This document shows, piece after piece, positions 17,509-26,472 of a stretch of DNA of 64,000 nucleotides (position 1 is the stretch's first letter; every line of letters starts with the position of its first letter). The stretch spans positions 1,054,001 to 1,118,000 of the forward strand of contig NZ_JACVAJ010000002.1 in NCBI RefSeq assembly GCF_014851815.1, in the 5' to 3' direction. Under the pieces are notes generated by a model. That model searched no databases, was not told the origin of the DNA, and was given only the letters and a program-made list of their open reading frames with translations. Made by a program: the position numbers and the translations under genes. Source of the DNA: Pseudoxanthomonas sp. PXM01. GTDB taxonomy: Bacteria > Pseudomonadota > Gammaproteobacteria > Xanthomonadales > Xanthomonadaceae.

Positions 17509-18809
17509 GGCGCACCCCGCAGCGCCGGCGCGCGACGGGCACCGGCATACAGGGCGACCAGCAACAGCGCCTCTGCAAGGATCGTCGCGAAGGCGGCGCC
17601 CGATGCACCGTAGTGGGGAATCAGCGCCAGGTTGAGGACCACGGCAGCCGCGGCCGCTGCCAGCATCGCGCCGACGCGGTACAGCATCTGTCCTTCCGTC
17701 AACAGCACCGATCCCACTGCGGTGGACAGGAAGCGGATCGGCACGCACAGCGCCAGCCACATCAGCAAGGGGGTGACGCCGTCGTACGGACTGCCGAACA
17801 GCCGCACGGCATGGCCGGCCAGCAAGGCCAGCATGCCGCCGACCGCGAGTCCGCTGAGCAGCATGCCGACGCAGCCCAGCCGGTACACCTGGCGGAAGCG
17901 CGCGCGGTCATGCACCGCCCAGCGATGCAGCCGCGCGAGCAGGAACTTCTGGTACACCGTGGTGGGGAACAGGTAGATCGCCGTCATCACCGCCAGCGCG
18001 ATGCCGAACAGGCCGGCCTCCGCATCGCCGCGCAGGTACTTCAACAGCACGGTGCCGATCTGGAAGAACACCGGATACAGCACGGCAGCGACACCGTACG
18101 GCCATGCGTGCCGGAACAGGGCGCGCGCGTCCGGCTGCACGATGTCGCGGATACCCGTGGCGCTGCGTGGTCCATGGCCTTTCAATGTCCAGTCGCCACG
18201 CCGCATGGCTCGCCACTGCGGCACGGCCAACGCCAGTACCAGCGCCGCCAACGCAGCATGTCCCCATGCCACGGCATCGATCGACAGCGACAGCCCGGCC
18301 ACCGCGAGCAGCGCGATCGCCAACCGCCCCGCCGGCAGCACCAGTTGCCACCCCGCCAGCGCCGCATGCCGCTCTTCCAGGCGCAGCTTGCTGCCGATCT
18401 GCTCCACCGCCAGCAGGCCGAGGATGAAGGGCGCCAACACGAGCAACATGGTGCGCGTGTCGGCATCCACCGGCGGACCGACCAGCGCCCACAGCATCAC
18501 GCCGCCGACCGCGAGCACGCTGGTGACGGCGATGAAACGCGACGCTGCCGGCTGCCACCGTTCGGCGGCCCACCCTTCGGCGCCGTGCGCCTTCAAGCGG
18601 AACTGGGACAGGCCGAAGCCCGCCAGCGGTGCGACCAGGCTGACCGTCGCCAGCGACGACGCGAACAGGCCGTACTGCGCCGGGCCGAAATGGCGCGCGA
18701 GCAACACCTGGGTGAGGAACACCATCGCCGCGCCCGCGGCCGTCGCCAGCGACAACACGGACAGCGCGGCGATCGCCGGGCGCCACGGCATGGGCAGGGC
18801 CTGGCTCAT
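17505..18809 (-). CDS. Polysaccharide flippase (Wzx-type, MOP superfamily)
   Basis: A 434-residue protein with about 12 membrane helices; the first is ALSVLSLATAAGAAMVFLTQ. The early motif LLARHFGPAQYGLFASSLA is characteristic of polysaccharide_synt and RfbX-like flippases, which move lipid-linked repeat units across the inner membrane. It overlaps the GT4 gene upstream and the pyruvyl transferase downstream by 4 bases each, so four genes here are translationally coupled. Confidence 0.92.
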   Translation of the reverse strand: MSQALPMPWRPAIAALSVLSLATAAGAAMVFLTQVLLARHFGPAQYGLFASSLATVSLVAPLAGFGLSQFRLKAHGAEGWAAERWQPAASRFIAVTSVLAVGGVMLWALVGPPVDADTRTMLLVLAPFILGLLAVEQIGSKLRLEERHAALAGWQLVLPAGRLAIALLAVAGLSLSIDAVAWGHAALAALVLALAVPQWRAMRRGDWTLKGHGPRSATGIRDIVQPDARALFRHAWPYGVAAVLYPVFFQIGTVLLKYLRGDAEAGLFGIALAVMTAIYLFPTTVYQKFLLARLHRWAVHDRARFRQVYRLGCVGMLLSGLAVGGMLALLAGHAVRLFGSPYDGVTPLLMWLALCVPIRFLSTAVGSVLLTEGQMLYRVGAMLAAAAAAVVLNLALIPHYGASGAAFATILAEALLLVALYAGARRAPALRGAP

Positions 18810-19960
18810 GCCGCCTCCGCGAGCGGCCGGGGCAGCAGTTCGTCGTACACCTCGCAGGTGCGCCGGATCACCACGCGCTCGTCGAAGTCGGCCAGCGCCT
18901 TCTGCCGCGCGCGCTCGCCCAGCGACTGCAGGAGCGCGCGATCATCATCGAGGCGCGCCAGCACCCGCGCCAGCGAGGCGGCGCTGCGCGGCTCGACGTG
19001 CAGGCCATCGTGCCCATCGCGCGTCACCACCTCCCTGCACCCGGGCAGATCGGTCGTCACCAGTGCGATGCTGCAGGCGGCCGCCTCGATCAGGCTCTTC
19101 GGCACGCCCTCGCGGTAGTAGCTGGGCAGCGCCATCACATCCACGTCGCGCAGCAATGCCGGCATGTCGTCCACGTGGCCCAGCCAGCGCACCAGGCCCT
19201 GCGCCTGCCAGGCCTCGACGTCGCTGCGCGTCACCGAGCTCGGGTTGCCCTCGTCCGGCATGCCGGCGAGCAGGAAGTGGATGTCGCGACCCTCGGCACG
19301 CAGTTGCGCCGATGCATCGACGAACTCCTGCACGCCCTTCTCCTTCAACAGGCGCGCAGCCAGCAAGACGCGCAATGCGCCCTCGCCACGCGAGCCGCGA
19401 CCGTCGGCATTGAAGCGGGCGATGTCGACGCCCGAGCTGCGGATCATGCGGATGTGTTGCGGCGGTGCGAGGCGCAGCGAGTGGAACGCCTGCGCGTCGT
19501 CGGGATTCTGCAGGATCACGCGCGAGCGCTCGCTTCCGAGCGCGAGGCGCATCAGCGTGGACACCACCGGGCGCAACGCGCGCGCCTTGGCGCGCTGGCT
19601 GGCGAACACGTAGCCCAGCCCGGTCACCGCATTGACGTACGCGGGAACCTTCGCCGCGCGTGCCGCCAGCGCACCGTACACCGCGCATTTCAGGGTGAAG
19701 CTGTGCAGCAGGTCCGGGCGCTCGTCGCGCAGCAGCGACACCAGGTTAGCGAGCGTTCCCGCCTCGCGCAGGGGATTGAGGCTTGCCCGCTGCATGCGCA
19801 GCGGTATCCATCGCACGCCGTGCTGGGCGAAACGCTGACCGAACTCGCCGGGCGGCGACACCATGACCACGTCGACGCCGCGCGCCTGCAGTTCCCGCGC
19901 GGTGGACAGGCGGAAGTTGTAGAGGTACCAGTCGGTGTTGGCGAACAGGATGAACTTCAA
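18806..19960 (-). CDS. Family 4 glycosyltransferase
   Basis: A 384-residue GT-B enzyme: N-terminal acceptor domain (MKFILFANTDWYLYNFRLS), then LLHSFTLKCAVYGALAARAAK, the C-terminal donor domain with LLAARLLKEKGVQEFVDA, and the EX7E region EGVPKSLIEAAACSIALVTTD. It is similar to the WbnK/PglA-like group that extends lipid-linked oligosaccharides. The chosen start is TTG at 19960, because the homologous beginning (KFILFANTDWYLYNF) starts exactly there and GGAG lies 6 bases upstream. An ATG 22 codons further upstream has no family support. Confidence 0.9.
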   Translation of the reverse strand: MKFILFANTDWYLYNFRLSTARELQARGVDVVMVSPPGEFGQRFAQHGVRWIPLRMQRASLNPLREAGTLANLVSLLRDERPDLLHSFTLKCAVYGALAARAAKVPAYVNAVTGLGYVFASQRAKARALRPVVSTLMRLALGSERSRVILQNPDDAQAFHSLRLAPPQHIRMIRSSGVDIARFNADGRGSRGEGALRVLLAARLLKEKGVQEFVDASAQLRAEGRDIHFLLAGMPDEGNPSSVTRSDVEAWQAQGLVRWLGHVDDMPALLRDVDVMALPSYYREGVPKSLIEAAACSIALVTTDLPGCREVVTRDGHDGLHVEPRSAASLARVLARLDDDRALLQSLGERARQKALADFDERVVIRRTCEVYDELLPRPLAEAA

Positions 19961-20056
19961 GGCGGGCTCCGCACAAAGCGATGCCCTGGATTCTAGGAAA
20001 TGACCCGCCGGAATCCATTGACGCACTCACCACAAGGCGCAGGCACGGATGAACGC

Positions 20057-20090
20057 GCAAAAGAAGAGGCGGCCTTACGGCCGCCTCTTG
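20057..20090 (-). terminator. Terminator after the first beta-helix gene
   Basis: On the minus strand an 11-bp stem (AAGAGGCGGCC with GGCCGCCTCTT, loop GTAA) is followed by CTTTTGC. It lies 23 bases beyond the stop of the beta-helix gene at 20113 and about 100 bases before the GT4 start, so it may split the exopolysaccharide locus into two transcripts or allow partial read-through. Confidence 0.75.
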
Positions 20091-20112
20091 ACGCACTCTT
20101 CACCCTGGCGGA

Positions 20113-21309
20113 TTACTTCGCGAAGTGGTTCGTCGTCACCCGGATGTCGGTCGCCGTGGACACCTTCGCCACGTGCGCGCCGTTACCCTTGTTGCCCTCC
20201 ACTATCCCGGTCATCGACACCAGCGGATTGACGACGGTCGTGTTGACCCCGTGCAGTCGCGTGTTGTTGTTGCGGAACGTATTGCCGCTCACCTGGTAGT
20301 TGTAGGTGTTGGCGCCCAGCATCAGGCCCACGAGATGGTTGTGGCGGATCGTGTTGAGCGCGATGTAGCCGCCCTCCGGACCGATGGTCAGGATGCCGTG
20401 CCCGCCGTTGTGCTCGACGATGCAGCGCTTCACCGTCACGCCCTTGACGCGCTTGTACAGCAGCAGCCCGTTGCCGGCGTTGCCGCGGATGAGGCAGTTC
20501 TCGATATGGACCGTCGAGGTGATTCGGGCGTCGTTGGCGTCCGGCTCCACGTCGATGCCGCACTCCGGCGCGATACCGCGCGTGGCGCTGAATTCGCTGT
20601 CGTACACCTTGACGTTGGTGGCGCACCCGATCGTCATGCCCTGCCGGCGGTTGCCGGTGCTCACGATGTTGGCGATGACCACGTCGTTGCACGGGATGGT
20701 CGGTGCATTGGTCACCATGGCGCCGCCGATGGAGATGCCATCGCCCCAGCACTTGGATACGTGCAGGTCGCGGATGGTCACGGCGGTGGAGCCGCGCACC
20801 ATGATGCCGTGCCCCCATTCGCCGGTGGTGCCGAGGTGGTTGTCGCGGTCGCCGATGATGCGGCCGCCGGAGATCTCCACGTTGCTGACCTTGTAGACCA
20901 TCAGCACGTAGGCGCGCTCCTGGTCGTTGCGCTTGGCGCGCAGGATGGCGCCTTCCGCGAGTTCCAGGTGCATGTTGCTGCGCAGGCGCACGTTTCGGGT
21001 CGGGTCGATGACGTAATCGCCCGCCGGCACGTGCACCGTGCCACCGGCCGCAGGCAGCGCATCGATGGCGGACTGGAACGAGGTGGTGTCGTCGCGTGCG
21101 CCGTCGCCCGCGGCTCCCCAGGTGCGGACGTTGACCGTGGCGCCGCCGCGTGCGCGGACCGGCGGTTCGTAGACCGCCGTCGCCGAAGCGGCCAGCGCAG
21201 GCATGTTGCCGGCCATCACCGCACCGAGCGCGCGCGGGATGCCACTGGCTACGCCGATGGCAGGCACGGCGACGAGCATCGACTTGCGCAGGAAATCACG
21301 CCGAGGCAT
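20113..21309 (-). CDS. Tat-exported right-handed beta-helix protein (first of two paralogues)
   Basis: A 398-residue exported protein. It starts with a twin-arginine signal ([19 protein letters not shown]), followed by the pectate-lyase-3 entry motif [20 protein letters not shown] and repeated short strands with Asn ladders ([40 protein letters not shown]), the pattern of a parallel beta-helix. Such proteins in exopolysaccharide loci are usually polymer lyases, hydrolases or epimerases. Its paralogue is at 21651-22700, with shared stretches such as [12 protein letters not shown] and [14 protein letters not shown] at 21351 with an AAGGGG site is another possible start; the ATG was preferred because it places RR near the N-terminus. 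Confidence 0.85.
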   Translation of the reverse strand: MPRRDFLRKSMLVAVPAIGVASGIPRALGAVMAGNMPALAASATAVYEPPVRARGGATVNVRTWGAAGDGARDDTTSFQSAIDALPAAGGTVHVPAGDYVIDPTRNVRLRSNMHLELAEGAILRAKRNDQERAYVLMVYKVSNVEISGGRIIGDRDNHLGTTGEWGHGIMVRGSTAVTIRDLHVSKCWGDGISIGGAMVTNAPTIPCNDVVIANIVSTGNRRQGMTIGCATNVKVYDSEFSATRGIAPECGIDVEPDANDARITSTVHIENCLIRGNAGNGLLLYKRVKGVTVKRCIVEHNGGHGILTIGPEGGYIALNTIRHNHLVGLMLGANTYNYQVSGNTFRNNNTRLHGVNTTVVNPLVSMTGIVEGNKGNGAHVAKVSTATDIRVTTNHFAK

Positions 21310-21650
21310 CCCGGCCCCGCGCACGTCATGCGCGAGAACATTCTTCTTCACGAACCCAACCCCTTGCAGGCGAATGCCCGTCGGAAAATAGCCATGTGAG
21401 CGTCGCGTGAAACAGCGACGGCGGCGACTATAGCGACGCGGACGCAACCATCAATTAACGCCACCGCATATTTGTGAGCGCTTTCAAACACTTGACCTGT
21501 GCGCGTGTCGTTCGCGCGATCACCGTCACGCATATTCACGCGTGTCGACACGGCTGAGTCCGCTTCGCCAGCGCGGATGAGGTCGCTTGTCGGGTGCGGT
21601 TGGGTCCGCTTGTGACGACGGATGCGTCCGCGTTGCGCGGGCGCGCCACC
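21310..21650. other. Intergenic region between the two beta-helix genes
   Basis: Both flanking genes run on the minus strand. The region is unusually long for this locus and has its most AT-rich part around 21440-21490. It holds a possible LacI-family operator at 21471-21489 and probably a promoter for the downstream beta-helix gene. No supported gene. Confidence 0.5.
21471..21489. promoter_or_regulatory. Possible LacI/GalR-family operator
   Basis: TTTGTGAGCGCTTTCAAAC is an imperfect palindrome centred on GCGC, like operators bound by many LacI-family sugar-responsive repressors (TGNNAGCGCTNNCA). It lies about 160 bases upstream of the beta-helix gene at 21309, within the AT-rich promoter-like patch. 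No regulator gene of that family is in the window. Single-site, visual match only. Confidence 0.3.
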
Positions 21651-22700
21651 CTACTCGAACCGGTTGTTCCGGTCCACGCGCACGCCCTTTGCAGCCTTCG
21701 CCACGTCCACGTGCATCCAGCCCTTCACGTCCTGCGGACGTTGCCGCCGCAGTCCCGCCGCGTTACCCGAGAACCGGTTGCCGGCCACGGTGATGTCGCG
21801 TCCACCTGCGCGCACGGCGATCCCGCGCAGGCCGTTGTCCGCGATGTCATTGTCTTCCAGCATGCACTGCTCTCCGCCGCGGATCAGTACGCCGTCGCCG
21901 CGATTCCCGCGGATGATGCAACGACGCACGGTGATGCGACGGCCACGCTCGTACACCTGCAAGCCCGCGCCGTGGTTTCCACGCAGCGTGCACGCCTCGA
22001 TGGTGATGTCCTCGGCGCTGTCGCCGGGGTCCGGCTCGATGTCGATGCCGCAACCGGGCAACGTGCCGCGGGTGGCGAGGAAGTTCGAACGCAGTACACG
22101 GACATTGCGCGACCGTCCGATCGTCAGGCCCTGCCGGCGATTGCCGCCGCAGACGACGTCCTCGATGCGGATGTCACGGCTGGGCAGCACGCGGGCGCCA
22201 CTGATGCCGCCGACGGAGATGCCGTCGCCCCAGCACCGCGCGATGTGCAGGTCGCGCAGCAGGACGGACTCCGCGCCGCGCACCATGATGCCGTGGCCCC
22301 ACTCGCCCGCGGTCGAAAGATGATGATCGCGATCGCCGACGATGCGTCCGCCGCTCACCTCCACGTCGTGCACGCCTTCGATCAGCAGGACGTACGCCCG
22401 GGGCGCGGCATTCGCCTTTGCGATCAGGCGCGTCTCGGGATCCATCGACAGGCGCGTGCGCGTACGCAGCCGGAGGCTGCGCTCCGGGTCGATGACGTAG
22501 TTGCCCGGCCCCAGCGCCAGCGTGCCACCGGCCGGCAACGCATCGATGGCCGCCTGCAGGGCGCGCGTGTCGTCGTGGCGACCGTCGCCGCGTACACCGA
22601 AATCACGCGGGTCGAGGGTCGCCGCCCGTGCGGGCGGAAGCAACGACGCGAGGGCCAACCCCGCGCCCGCGCCGATCAGTCGTCGTCGCGACAGCCGCAT
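21651..22700 (-). CDS. Tat-exported right-handed beta-helix protein (second paralogue)
   Basis: A 349-residue paralogue of the neighbouring beta-helix gene. MRLSRRRLIGAGAGLALASLL is a twin-arginine signal. DPRDFGVRGDGRHDDTRALQ is the pectate-lyase-3 type entry, followed by repeated coils (GNHGAGLQVYERGRR, GNRGDGVLIRGGEQC, DNGLRGIAVRAGGRD). Shared blocks with the first copy include [35 protein letters not shown] and GNRRQG. A role in cutting or modifying the exopolysaccharide is inferred from fold and location. Its start overlaps the stop of the Asn-synthase-like gene by one base (TGATG). Confidence 0.87.
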   Translation of the reverse strand: MRLSRRRLIGAGAGLALASLLPPARAATLDPRDFGVRGDGRHDDTRALQAAIDALPAGGTLALGPGNYVIDPERSLRLRTRTRLSMDPETRLIAKANAAPRAYVLLIEGVHDVEVSGGRIVGDRDHHLSTAGEWGHGIMVRGAESVLLRDLHIARCWGDGISVGGISGARVLPSRDIRIEDVVCGGNRRQGLTIGRSRNVRVLRSNFLATRGTLPGCGIDIEPDPGDSAEDITIEACTLRGNHGAGLQVYERGRRITVRRCIIRGNRGDGVLIRGGEQCMLEDNDIADNGLRGIAVRAGGRDITVAGNRFSGNAAGLRRQRPQDVKGWMHVDVAKAAKGVRVDRNNRFE

Positions 22701-24133
22701 CAGGCCGCCATCGATTCCCGGCGCGGGTCCGGCGCGGCCGCTGCGGTGTCCGCCGCATGCGCCGCCAGCCAGGGCAGGACCACCGCCAGCAGGTAGAACT
22801 TCGATGCGTGGTACTTGTTGTCGAGGCGGCCACGATTGCGCTCCAGCCACGCGACGGCACCGGGCAGCGCGTCGCGCGCCTGTCCTGCGAATGCATGGAC
22901 CTGCTCGAAACGCTGCGTCGCCAGCCCACAGACGTCGAAACGGAAGCTGCCCTTGCGCTGCACGTAGGGCAACTCGCCGAAGTGCGCGGCGATATGGCGG
23001 CGGATGAGCACCTTGTTGAGTCCGGTCTCCGGATCCACCTTCTGGCGCCGCGGCACTTCGTGATGGATCCATTCCCGCAACGCGCGGTCGCAGAACGGAT
23101 ACGCCACGCCCAGGCCTGCCGCGTGCGCGGTGTACAGGCCCTTGGCGAACGCCCCGGCGGAACCGGCGATGGACATCGACATGTCGCGCCATTCCCAGGC
23201 GCTGGTGGCGGAGGCGATCTCGGCCTTGAACAGCGACAGCCGCTCGCGCGACTGGCGGGCGATGTCGCGGCCGAACAGGCCATCCACTTCCGCGTCGCTG
23301 AAGCGCGAGCCCGGGAACACGCGTTCGATCGGCGTCATCTGCAGCGTGCCGAGCGCGAAGCACAGCGGAAAGCTGCCCGCCACGCCCGGCAGGCCGGTGG
23401 CATCGAACGGAAGCCGCAGTCCGCGCGCGAGGCGGACGGTCAGCTGCTGCTGCCGGTCGACCGGTGTTCCGAAATAGCTGTCGGCGCCCAGGCCGTCGAT
23501 CAGCCCGTCGCCACCGCGTGCCGCCACCTCGGTGGCGAGGTCCGCATAGGACAGCAGGGCGAAGTCCGCCGTCAGCAGCGGCATGCGTGCCGCCAGTGCG
23601 AGATAGCGGTCGTAGGCGCGCCCCGGATCGCAGACCAGCGCCTCGTGCCGCAGGCCGAGACGGGTGGCGACATGACGCGCGGAGTCGAGTTCGTTCTCCT
23701 CGCGACCGCCAAGATAGGTGATGCAGGTCGCGTCCGGCCGCGCATCCGCCAGGGCGATCGCCAGCGTGGTGGAATCCTTGCCGCCGCTCTGCAGCAACCA
23801 CGGCGAGCGCATGTCCGCGCAGGTGCGGGTGATCGCATCGCACAGCATGCGGTGGTAGACCGCGATCCAGTCCTGCGGCCGCTCCTCCACTTCGGGAACT
23901 TCGCCCGCGTTGCGGAACTTGAAGTGGAAGTCGGGCGTGCCGCGCATGTCCTGGTGCGCCGAAAATCCGAACGTCACCAGCTTGACGCCCTCGTAGATGG
24001 AGTGCGGCGGATAGACGAAGGCATTGCGCAGCAGGTCGGCAACCGAGACCGGATCGACCCGGTGGTACTCGGGATGGCGGTCCAGCACGGTGAAGTCCGG
24101 CGTGCCGTAGTAGGGCGACATGGTGATCTGCAT
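22700..24133 (-). CDS. Asparagine-synthase-like ATP pyrophosphatase without a glutaminase domain
   Basis: A 477-residue protein whose central domain has the PP-loop of asparagine synthetases (WLLQSGGKDSTTLAIAL) and the later conserved YPFCDRALREWI region. Full AsnB enzymes start with an N-terminal nucleophile Cys glutaminase domain; here the N-terminus is MQITMSPYYGTPDF, without the catalytic Cys2. Amide transfer from glutamine is therefore unlikely; the protein may use free ammonia or another amine, or another acyl-adenylate reaction. Such proteins recur in exopolysaccharide and lasso-peptide loci. The start at 24133 has an AAGGAG site 8 bases upstream. It lies 13 bases after the Wzc-like gene. 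Confidence 0.85.
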   Translation of the reverse strand: MQITMSPYYGTPDFTVLDRHPEYHRVDPVSVADLLRNAFVYPPHSIYEGVKLVTFGFSAHQDMRGTPDFHFKFRNAGEVPEVEERPQDWIAVYHRMLCDAITRTCADMRSPWLLQSGGKDSTTLAIALADARPDATCITYLGGREENELDSARHVATRLGLRHEALVCDPGRAYDRYLALAARMPLLTADFALLSYADLATEVAARGGDGLIDGLGADSYFGTPVDRQQQLTVRLARGLRLPFDATGLPGVAGSFPLCFALGTLQMTPIERVFPGSRFSDAEVDGLFGRDIARQSRERLSLFKAEIASATSAWEWRDMSMSIAGSAGAFAKGLYTAHAAGLGVAYPFCDRALREWIHHEVPRRQKVDPETGLNKVLIRRHIAAHFGELPYVQRKGSFRFDVCGLATQRFEQVHAFAGQARDALPGAVAWLERNRGRLDNKYHASKFYLLAVVLPWLAAHAADTAAAAPDPRRESMAA

Positions 24134-24146
24134 CGGCGACGCTCCT

Positions 24147-26405
24147 TCAACGGCCATGGCTGGCGCGCGGCGCCGGCAGGTACTCGTAGTAGCTGTAGGC
24201 ATACTCGCCCGCACCCCGCTTCTCCACGCCGTTGAAGATGGCGCCCTTCACTTCCACGCCGGTCTGCTCCAGGCGCTGCTTGGCCAGCGCGATCTCGCGC
24301 TGCTGGTTGAGGCCCCAGCGCACCACCATCAGGCAGGTGCCCGCGTGGTGACCGATCACCGCGGCGTCGGTGACTGCCAGCACCGGCGGCGTATCGATCA
24401 GCACGATGTCGTACTCGCCGGAGACCCGCTTCAGCAGCGCGCTGAAGTTCTCGTGCATCAGCAGTTCGGACGGGTTCGACGGGATCGCGCCGCGCGAGAT
24501 GAACGACAGGTTCTCCGCGCCGGCAACCTTGCGGATGGCCTCGTCCAGCGGCACGCGGCCGGCGATGACGTCGGACAGGCCGCCTTCCCAGCGCACACCC
24601 ACCGCATCGTGCAACGTGCCGCGCCGCATGTCGGCGTCGATCAGCAGCACGCGCTGCCCGGTCTGCGCGATGGTCACCGCCAGGTTGGCGCAGATGAAGG
24701 TCTTGCCGACACCCGGGCTGGGCGCCGAGATCATCAGCAGGTTGTTGCGCGTGCGCATGCGGGCGAAGTGCAGGCTGGTGCGCAGCGAACGCAGCGCTTC
24801 CATCGCCAGGTCGGTCGGCGCGGCCAGCGCCAGCAGGCGGTGGCGGCCGTCGCGGCGCTGGCCGATGCGGCGGCGCGCGAGGTCTTGGCCTTTGCGGCTG
24901 TGCGGGATGGAGGCGTACACCGGCAGGCCGAGCAGTTCGATGTCGATGGGATCCTCGACGCCACGGCGGAACATCTGCTGCGCCAGCACGAAGGCCACCA
25001 TCACGCCCAGACCGATCAACGTACCGGCCAGCAGCACCGGCAACGGCTTCGGCCAGGCCGGACTGTTGAGGTTGACCGCCGCCGGATCGATGATCCGCGC
25101 ATTGCCGACCGCGCTCGCCTTGGCGATCTCCAGCTGCTGCGCCTGGTCCATCAGGGTGGCGTAGGTCTGGTTGGTCACCTCGACATCGCGGTTCAGGCGG
25201 AACAGCGCCTGCTGCGCATCCGGCAGGTCGCGGATGCGGCCCTGCAGGCTGTTGCGTTCGCCGGTGAAGCGGTTGATCTGGTCCTGCAGCGCGCGATACG
25301 TCGGATGCGCCGAGGTGTAGCGGTTCTCGACCTCGGTCATCTTGATGCGCAACTGCTGGACCGCCGAATCGAGGGCGATGGTCTGGTCCAGCAGCGCGCG
25401 GTTCTGGCTTTCCACGTCCAGCGTCTGCGACCGCGTCTGGTAGGCGGTCAGCGCCGCCTGCGCCTTGGCCAGTTCGTCGCGCACCTTCGGCAGTTGCTCG
25501 GACACGAACTTCAGCCGGCTGGCCGCTTCGGCCGAGGTGCGCGCCACGTTCTGGCGCACATAGGCCTGGGCCACTTCATCCAGTACCCGCCGCGCACGCT
25601 CGGGGTCGGCATGCGCGTAGACCAAGCCGATGACGCCCGAATTTCGGCCCATCTCGGTGGCGGTGATGTTGTCCTTCAGTGCGGCCAGCGCGGCGGCGGG
25701 ATCGTAGCGCGTCACCTGGAAGCGCATGCCGGGGTTGGCGGTCAGGCGCTGCACCTGCATCGCGACGCCCTCGGCGTTGACCGGTTCGCCGACGCGACCG
25801 CGCACGAGCACCTGGCCCTGCGCCGACAGCACGTAGCGCCCACCGCCTGCGGCGGTCAGTTCCATCGGCACGCCCTGAAGGTGGTCGGGCACCTCCAGGC
25901 GTGCGATGTCGAGGACGTCACCGCCCCAGCCGTACTTCGACAGGCCGAACCAGGGCTTCGCCAGGGTGCCCGGGTTGGACTGCTGGTAACGCCGGGCGAT
26001 GAAATCGCCTACCACCGGCACGTGCGACGGCTTCACGTCGACGTCCAGGTCCAGCCGCTGCATGGCTTCGCCGATCACCCGGCGCGACGTCAGCAGCTGC
26101 ACTTCAGTGGTGCCCGGCGTCGGCAGCACCGGGGGTGCCTGCGTCGCTGCGCTCTGGCTGAGGCCGGGCGGAATGGCCGGCCGGCTCTCCACCTGGACCA
26201 CGGCATTGGCCTCGTACTTGGGCGTCACCACCGCCAGGTAGGCGACACTGGCGAGCACGAAGGCCGCCGTGCCGAGCAGGATCAGCCGCTTCTTCGCACT
26301 GAGCGTGGAGACCAGCGCGGGGATGTCGACGTCGTCGTTGCGTCCGGACGCCGCCATCAGGGGCGGACGTTCCGAACCTCGTCGCGTGATCAGTTGCCTG
26401 GCCAT
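24147..26405 (-). CDS. Wzc/GumC-like polysaccharide co-polymerase with BY-kinase domain
   Basis: A 752-residue inner-membrane protein that controls chain length and export. An N-terminal Wzz domain is bracketed by membrane helices (about residues 40-60 and 480-500) with long coiled-coil periplasmic segments. The cytoplasmic tyrosine autokinase domain has Walker A SAPSPGVGKTF, Walker A-prime VLLIDADMRRG and Walker B YDIVLIDTPP. The C-terminal tail carries a tyrosine cluster (EYAYSYYEYLP) as substrate for autophosphorylation. The phosphatase upstream (29023-29475) is the likely partner. ATG 26405 has a GAGGTGA site 5 bases upstream. Confidence 0.95.
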   Translation of the reverse strand: MARQLITRRGSERPPLMAASGRNDDVDIPALVSTLSAKKRLILLGTAAFVLASVAYLAVVTPKYEANAVVQVESRPAIPPGLSQSAATQAPPVLPTPGTTEVQLLTSRRVIGEAMQRLDLDVDVKPSHVPVVGDFIARRYQQSNPGTLAKPWFGLSKYGWGGDVLDIARLEVPDHLQGVPMELTAAGGGRYVLSAQGQVLVRGRVGEPVNAEGVAMQVQRLTANPGMRFQVTRYDPAAALAALKDNITATEMGRNSGVIGLVYAHADPERARRVLDEVAQAYVRQNVARTSAEAASRLKFVSEQLPKVRDELAKAQAALTAYQTRSQTLDVESQNRALLDQTIALDSAVQQLRIKMTEVENRYTSAHPTYRALQDQINRFTGERNSLQGRIRDLPDAQQALFRLNRDVEVTNQTYATLMDQAQQLEIAKASAVGNARIIDPAAVNLNSPAWPKPLPVLLAGTLIGLGVMVAFVLAQQMFRRGVEDPIDIELLGLPVYASIPHSRKGQDLARRRIGQRRDGRHRLLALAAPTDLAMEALRSLRTSLHFARMRTRNNLLMISAPSPGVGKTFICANLAVTIAQTGQRVLLIDADMRRGTLHDAVGVRWEGGLSDVIAGRVPLDEAIRKVAGAENLSFISRGAIPSNPSELLMHENFSALLKRVSGEYDIVLIDTPPVLAVTDAAVIGHHAGTCLMVVRWGLNQQREIALAKQRLEQTGVEVKGAIFNGVEKRGAGEYAYSYYEYLPAPRASHGR

Positions 26406-26472
26406 GGTTCACCTCGATTGCATGTCATGGGAATACGACCGCCTCCGCACAGGACGAGCGGGACGATCACCG

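Noticed and set aside
21348..21551. A 67-codon minus-strand frame between the beta-helix genes
   Set aside because: No ribosome binding site or recognisable feature; the region looks like a promoter.
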